From assembly GCA_026874595.1 (NCBI GenBank), contig CM049313.1, positions 52,441,659 through 52,505,658 of the forward strand: a DNA stretch of 64,000 bases, given 5' to 3'. The notes under the pieces are model-generated. The model had not been told where the DNA came from, did no database searches, and worked only from the letters and a program-made list of their open reading frames with translations. This document shows positions 58,220-64,000 of the stretch, in pieces. Position 1 is the first letter of the stretch. Each line of letters opens with the position of its first letter. The position numbers and the translations under genes were made by a program. This DNA comes from Sipunculus nudus (lineage: Eukaryota; Annelida; Sipuncula; Golfingiida; Sipunculidae).

Positions 58220-59968
58220 CAGGGGCGTAGATCGCAAGGGGGGGGGGGGGGATGCATCCCCGCAGGATTTTAGGTGCCAAGGTTTCTATGGGGAAAAAAG
58301 CAAAACTATTGTAATTATGCAATATATGCCAGTTAATAGTATTAATATTTATAACGAACGTTGTGAGGTATTGAAGTAACAACTGTCTCGCGTCGTCAAA
58401 CATTTAAGGATCGTTTATTCGTTATTCGGAGTTTCACCACAGGTTTCCGTATATTTTGTTTCTTCAATGGAGATACGCTCATAATAGTTAATTACAGCCT
58501 GACCGTAGTTACTGTAATTGTTAAGCATACGATTTAATGTGCAGACAAGGACCTCCATAGCTCTACAGCTATATAATAATCTATCAATCATATTAATTAA
58601 TATGTTTAATTATTCTACAGATAACCAATTCTCATAATTTATAATGCATTCGGCCTAAAGTACGGTAAATTAGCAAAAAAGTAAACAATTTTATCAACAA
58701 AATTAAATTTAAGGTATCTTCATATTCCATACATCATTCATTACAGACAGTGGATGTAACTCCTGCTGCATGTACTTGACAATTAAAATACACTTATAGT
58801 GTTTTCTTTATAAATCCTGGCCATTGTGGCTAATGATGAGTTAGAAAGTCACTCCAGCAAGTTTCTACTTCTTTAAGGCAAGCTCTGCCCCCTTTTAATA
58901 CTACTGAATCTAAATGCAGAGTATCAGCATAAGAAGTGAAGCATGCTTATTAAAGTTTACCTTTGACATGGAAATTTTAAGCAATCTTGAAACTTCAGCC
59001 TCATGTTATATACATACTGTATCACTGACTAACTGCGTTTCAACTTCACAAACAGAAGCGAGAGGAGGCGCCAAACATTCGGGCATTACTTTGACTAGAT
59101 GACAAGAAACTTCTGCGACTCCTAGCACTTAAAGCGTTCATACTACTGCACCGTTTAAGAAGATAAGAACTTAACAAATATGTTTCTCTCCTGCATTTTA
59201 CCTGATTCCGCCATATGATCATCATCACATGGCATGATAAAAAATGACTAAAATGATGATAAAAATATATCTATACAGTTTACTTCTGACAACCCATTGG
59301 GTTTTATTTCATTATTTACCGTGCTTGATAAAATCCTTTTAATCAAGCTTTATAAACAGAGTTTGCTTAGCATTTCATTTTCCACATATCTACAGGTTGA
59401 TAAGGAATATAATGTTGATAATTGTAATTTTATCCCGTTTATTATTAATTATCGTTGTTTATATTATAATTTTCTTTTGAGTGATTTATCATTTATCTAT
59501 TTTATGGTTTATTAATTTTGTTGTGGATTCATTTATTTGTTTATTAACAATATCACTTCTTCTAGACTTAAATACTTAAAGGAATACCTGATACTAGTTC
59601 TATTCTATGTCCTCTAGCAGTGTATACTGTCATGATCAAGATGATATCTAGATACCTGATCTCAGATCATCCATTCTCATGGTTATAATTTTAAACAGAA
59701 ACAAAATGCAAAATATTACTGTCATGAAATAATGTGCAGGAGAATTTGTTTATTGCTGAAATTAGAGAGATAGATTGAGTTATTAAAATGCACGAAGTAA
59801 TCCACGAAGCATATTGTGTTATTTTATTATTTTCTCTCATCCCCTTTGGCCTATGATTTTTCGTCACACACGCATATATACATATAATATATATATATAT
59901 ATATACAGATGACCATCCCCCTCCAGCACCCCCCCCCCCCCCCGTCTGAAGATCTGTCTACGCCACCG
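58220..59968. mobile_element. Nested hAT-like element (1749 bp) with exact 8-bp target duplication
   Basis: CAAGGACA at 58212-58219 and at 59969-59976 flank the insert. The ends are CAGGGGCGTAGATC and, inverted, CGGTGGCGTAGACAGATC, followed inward by a G-run at the left (58238-58251) and the matching C-run at the right (about 59930-59943). Eight-base duplication with CAG-GGCGTAG ends is characteristic of hAT elements. No transposase frame is present, so it is non-autonomous. It sits inside the coding sequence of the XPG-like gene. Confidence 0.9.
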
Positions 59969-59976
59969 CAAGGACA

Positions 59977-60516
59977 TGACAAAGATCTAAGTGGCCTTGG
60001 GAACGGTGCTCTCATACTATATATACTCAGCGGAAAATCATCTGCAAGTTGTATCGTGTTCCCGACGTTTCCACATGCAACAAAGCATGTGTCAAGATGT
60101 TTTGTTCAGGTCGTGCACGGGAAAGTCTGCCACCAACCTCAGATGTAGGCAGGTTCCATATCATGTGTGCACACTACCAATCAAGTATCTGGAACCAAGC
60201 ACACCTGCAAAATCCCATCCTTCCTCCTGTGACGGAGATGGTATGGATGTATCTGGATGGGCATTAAGTGCCACGGTTACTTTACCTCCCCTGCATGCCA
60301 AAAGCCTGCAGGGCCACTTCATGTGGATGCACGAAGGGGTGCCTCAGCCAATGCTGCAGCTGCAAGAGATTCCGCATGGAATGCATTGAAGCGTGCAACT
60401 GCGGAAAGGTTGCAAATATCTGTTTAACACCTGTGATGACAGTGAATGAGTTTAATTTTTCAAATAATCAGGAGTTCCTAGACTTTCCTGATTATTTTTA
60501 TTTCAAAACTGAATGA
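59977..60516 (+). pseudogene. Transposon protein, C-terminal part with cysteine-rich end
   Basis: Just after the nested element one frame reads DKDLSGLGNGAL. The reading then shifts by one base (about 60020-60045) to KLYRVPDVSTCNKACVKMFC, then SLPPTSDVGRFHIMCAHYQS and LPPVTEMVW. A TAA at 60265 stands where the family has a glutamine or glutamate. The frame goes on through VPRLLYLPCMPKACR to SCGCTKGC, CCSCKR, EACNCGK and a last Cys. The block of about ten cysteines in CxC pairs (60310-60425) looks like a small zinc-binding module. The LPPTSD...HYQ and CxC parts always follow the GCD/GKK core in homologues that I remember, so both halves are one gene. Confidence 0.7.
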
Positions 60517-60865
60517 AGCATCAGATTTGATTATGTAGATAGCATGTATATTCCTGGATAGATGTTTATGACATATTATATGGCTAATTGTTCATAATTA
60601 AATATAATCATTGCGCAGTATGATCATTAAATTCCACCAATATCCTCTTTTTTATTAAAAAAATAGTGCAAATTGATACATTATAATTGCAAACATCTGC
60701 AAAATGAAAAGGGATTAAGGATTTTGGTAAAAAAAAAGTCTAAGACTGTAAATTTTGAGGATGTGTGATGAAAATTTCAAAAAGAAATGCTCATTTATGG
60801 TAAATGAACTGTTTATTACCAGATCATCAGTGACATTTTCTATTGTATATTTTCTGTGATTTATG

Positions 60866-61622
60866 TGTTCATGGAAGTCATTAGCTCAGCTGACTATAAG
60901 TCATCTGAGCTATAGTCGTGGTCCTTTGTCCGTCGTCCATCCTGCTCTGTCCGTCCGTTAACAGGGCACGTTTTGAAACCGTTAGACCTACGGCTCCAAA
61001 ATTTTTCCTACTGTTAGATGACCTCAAAATCTCCTATCATACCAAAAATTGGGTCACTTGGACTTAGTTCCTTCAAGATATTAAGTTAAAACCTCCGTTT
61101 TCCATAAAAAGCCATTATTACACTTCAAGGCTGCCTAATATCAAAACCACTGATCGGTTTTTGATCATATTTAGTATTCATATGCTTCCATACATTTTCT
61201 GATATTTTAACTTATATTTTCAGATTTTTTATTACAAATTTTTAAAACTTGTAAAAAAATGAATCTGATAAAAACTATTAATGGAAAAAGTGGATATGCT
61301 AAAAAGATAAGCTTTAAATTAAACTTAAATGCATTATTTAAAGTTATTATACAATTCTATCCACTTGCCTGTGCATCTGTAAATTTTTAATTCTCATCAC
61401 AGTATCTCAAAACTTTTACTCTTTTTCTTCATGACAGTCTTGTCAGAATATTAGTTTTGCAATCATATGTTTAGAACTAAACTATAACCAAGTTGGAGGG
61501 CCCCTTCCCTTTTAGCTTCTCGTATACTTATATATGAAAAACATTACCATAGAATATTTTGCATACTTTGCATTTGCAATAATTTTATACTTCAGCTGAG
61601 CGCAGTGACCCATGGGTCCCTT
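60866..61622. mobile_element. TIR element with CAGCTGAGC ends (mollusc type)
   Basis: The left end holds AGTCATTAGCTCAGCTGAC (about 60876) and the right end the inverse, TCAGCTGAGCGCAGTGACCC, then ATGGGTCCCTTGTTT. Inside the left end are GTCCGTCGTCC and GTCCGTCCGTTAACAG. The right-end sequence recurs at 32697-32732 and a short version at 35070-35090, so the family is dispersed. No protein is encoded. Confidence 0.7.
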
Positions 61623-61995
61623 GTTTTTAATTTGGTGGGCTGAAGAGCCCCAAGATCGATGACTTGAAAACTGATAATATATTAATAATGTAATGAAGAA
61701 ACGACATCTGATTATATAATTAACATATCAGCACACAAGGCAGAATCATCATTATTATTATATGCTTGCAATAAATTTCTCCTAGATTATCATTTCTTTA
61801 TCCCTGTTTATGTATTGTTTTACTGCATGATATCGTTGGCTACAAGGCAACATTCAACAACCCCATTTTGCTGTTTGGAATCCACAACCAATAAAACTGT
61901 GAATATAACAGATACAGATACTCTCGTCTTAAAATTATATAACAAACTATTAAATGCTGATTTAATAACATTATACTAAAGCAGCGTGGAATGTA

Positions 61996-63402
61996 TTTTC
62001 ATAGGTATGCAAATATCCGATTTGCAACATGGGAACAAACATAACTTTGTTATTCTCTTTATAGGTCCTTTTCCGAAAGTAAATTGCATGCTGAATGAAG
62101 TTATATTATGAATGATGAAACTTTTTAAAATGCGTCTGAACATAAACCATACGCTATTTCACAAAATAATAAAAATCTGCATATATTTGCATATCCCATA
62201 GTGCGCGAATCATGCCATGTCACAGAAATACACCTGAAGGATTTTGCATTTTGGTGTTTATTTCAAAGTTTCATGTATAAATCCAACACAATTATAACAA
62301 TTTCTTTAAAATTAGCATTATTGTACATTTCGAATAGGTTGCCATAGAAACCATCACTTTTTAGTCATTTTCAGCCATTTTCGAGTTGGGTATACTACAG
62401 GTTTTCATTTAGAACCATACCTCAAAATGAAATAAGATGGTTACAAATTTGTGCTAATGGCAAGGATGGGCAGACGGAAAGAAGTCGGTCATTATGGCTC
62501 AGCATGATTGACAGCCGGTGCGGCTTAGAATATCTACCAGGAATATTAATTTTCTCCTAAAATTCCTCTATACTTTATGGATCTATACCATTAAACATTC
62601 AATATGCAAATTAAACTTGCCTTAATAAAATAGAAACTAAAACACATGCAAAAAGTCTAATTTTTAAGTTATCATATCCCATATTTTAGAATGAATTTAA
62701 TGGATAGCCGATTATCTGCTTAATTATGCGAATTTATGCAAGATATGCAAATTATACTGACAAAAGTGAAAAAAAATTCTCATCGTTTGTTCAACAGGTG
62801 AAAGATCCTAGGAACAATCTGTATTCTGAGGAAAGCTCTCGAAGGAATTGGTGGCCTAAGAATACTAGTATATCCATGTCTAAACCGGGCCTGTCAAAAA
62901 ACCTGGAAATGATATTGCGATAGGGTGACATAAATATTCATTATTTTCCAAATATAATATGAAAATCAATAATACTCTTAAATTTCTTTTTCTATTAATG
63001 TGCATTTTCACTTGAAAAAAATAAAAGCTAAGGGAAGTTGTATTTTAAAAGATAGATGGGTTTATGAATATGTTTTAAGAAAAAAAGAAATTTTAACCCC
63101 AAAATTTGCATGTATTTGCATACAGAATAATATGCAAATTCTGTAATGTCATAACACTACACCTACAGGAGAAACATTTCAGTTTGCAACATTTTGCAGT
63201 TTATTCAAATGATTTACGTATAAAATTAACCATCTTAATCATCATCATTCCTGTAAAATAATCCAAGGTTGCCATGGAAACCATCAGCCATCAAGGCATT
63301 TGCCATCATTTGCGTGGTGGGCATAAAGCAGATTCGGATTCAGCACCCTTCATTACCTCTGAAAAGACTGTATGCCATGCATTAACACGATTTGCCTCCA
63401 GG
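61996..63402 (-). repeat. Right long inverted arm
   Basis: Inverted copy of 56096-57513. Internal order is the mirror image: ACCTATAAAGAGAATAACAA region, the 62338 subunit, AGCCGGTGCGG centre, the 63268 subunit and the outer GCTGAATCC end. The 65-codon frame at 62726-62923 reads across this arm and is not a gene. Confidence 0.9.
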
Positions 63403-63647
63403 GTTACGATTTTCTGAAAAATTACGCTGTCTATTAAAGGCCGCAGACACCAAACTGATATTTATAAGATTTGTCGAAACAGGAATGTGTAATTAAACGT
63501 AATCTATTTGACTTTCATGTGCCGTGACCCGGACATTTGCACATAAATAAGCGAGATACTTGATATAAGTGTCACATTTTGTATTAATTTAATTAAATGT
63601 AACTTTTATTTATTAAATTTTAGTAAATGTATTAAATTTTAGTAAAA

Positions 63648-63720
<73 letters not shown>

Positions 63721-64000
63721 CCCACATACATATTTACATACGTTCTTTCTAAGCTGTTTGCAATTCACTGATTATATGCTCTGTGGTGTAACTATAGAGT
63801 GTATAAACTTATATTATGTGTAAGGAATCGAACGACTGTAAGCATCGTGTTAACTAAATAGTTTCTACCATTGTACAGCACTCTTCAGAACGGTATGACT
63901 GGAGAGATTGTACACTGAAGCGTGTTTGTGCTTTAAGATAAAAATAACTTTAAAAAATATAAATTTTGGATTAGATAAACATAAAAAAAATCTAGCATTG
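63403..64000. other. No gene seen; (AT)n at 63648-63716
   Basis: About 33 AT units follow two copies of TTAAATTTTAGTAAA(T/A)GTAT. Nothing else is recognised up to the window end. Confidence 0.6.

Larger units (their letters stand above)
56096..63402. mobile_element. 7.3-kb DNA transposon relic with 1.4-kb inverted arms (Academ-like candidate)
   Basis: The left arm (56096-57513) and right arm (61996-63402) are inverted copies along their length, with about 10% or more substitutions. They start CCT(C/G)GAG(A/G)CAAATCG and include TGTTAATGCATG, GAAGGGTGCTGAATCCGAAT and GCCGGTGCGG. Between them lies a broken gene with an XPG/FEN-like core and a Cys-rich end, itself interrupted by a nested hAT-like element. 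A TIR element sits at 60866-61622. Long inverted arms plus an XPG-like protein point to the Academ superfamily (the XPG-bearing AcademX type). No 3-4-bp target duplication could be read at the outer ends. Alternatively the gene belongs to another element trapped between the arms. Confidence 0.65.

Overview
The window looks like repeat-rich, intergenic or intronic nuclear DNA of a marine mollusc, most probably a bivalve. It is AT-rich, holds long (AT)n and (CTGT)n microsatellites and many poly-G/poly-C tracts, and carries repeat families I associate with mollusc genomes: the TGACCTTGACCTTTGACC tandem repeat, the CAGCTGAG-ended elements and the AAGATGGC/AAAATGGCC tandem repeat. I found no intact host gene, rRNA gene or convincing functional tRNA gene. 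All coding traces I recognise belong to mobile elements and are broken by stops or frameshifts.

Layout. 0.5-3.2 kb: a decayed plus-strand LINE with ORF1-like coiled coil, endonuclease, reverse transcriptase and C-terminal Cys motif. 7.1-7.9 kb: a ~305-bp tandem repeat carrying tRNA-like Pol III boxes. 9.1-14.7 kb: a composite satellite block in which 87-bp repeats flank about 50 copies of a 77-bp repeat. Inverted ends bound the block and a ~1.97-kb unit inside it was recently duplicated. 15.4-16.0 kb: a diverged tandem repeat. 16.5-23.3 kb: a tRNA-Cys-like relic, an ORF with LINE-like spacing, a minus-strand LINE tail with hairpin and (TTTA)n, a small TIR element and a tRNA-derived SINE. 26-30.6 kb: a 42-bp minisatellite, a second SINE of the same family, a hAT-like element full of GGTACA and a TTAA-flanked element. 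32.5-39.5 kb: a family of three related repeats, two of them inverted around 4 kb, plus a nuclear-receptor-like tandem repeat and a small TIR element. 42.6-51 kb: microsatellites, two copies of a GTCGCC-rich TIR element (one with a TAA duplication), a complete solo LTR, two SINEs and a 5'-truncated LINE with a 17-bp target-site duplication.

56.1-63.4 kb is the most interesting part. Inverted arms of about 1.4 kb enclose a broken gene resembling a transposon protein with an XPG/FEN-like nuclease core and a cysteine-rich C-terminus. A 1.75-kb hAT-like element with an exact 8-bp target duplication splits that gene, and another TIR element lies nearby. I infer an Academ-type (XPG-bearing) DNA transposon relic.

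The elements do not form a pathway. They record successive insertions, and the nesting gives a relative order of events.
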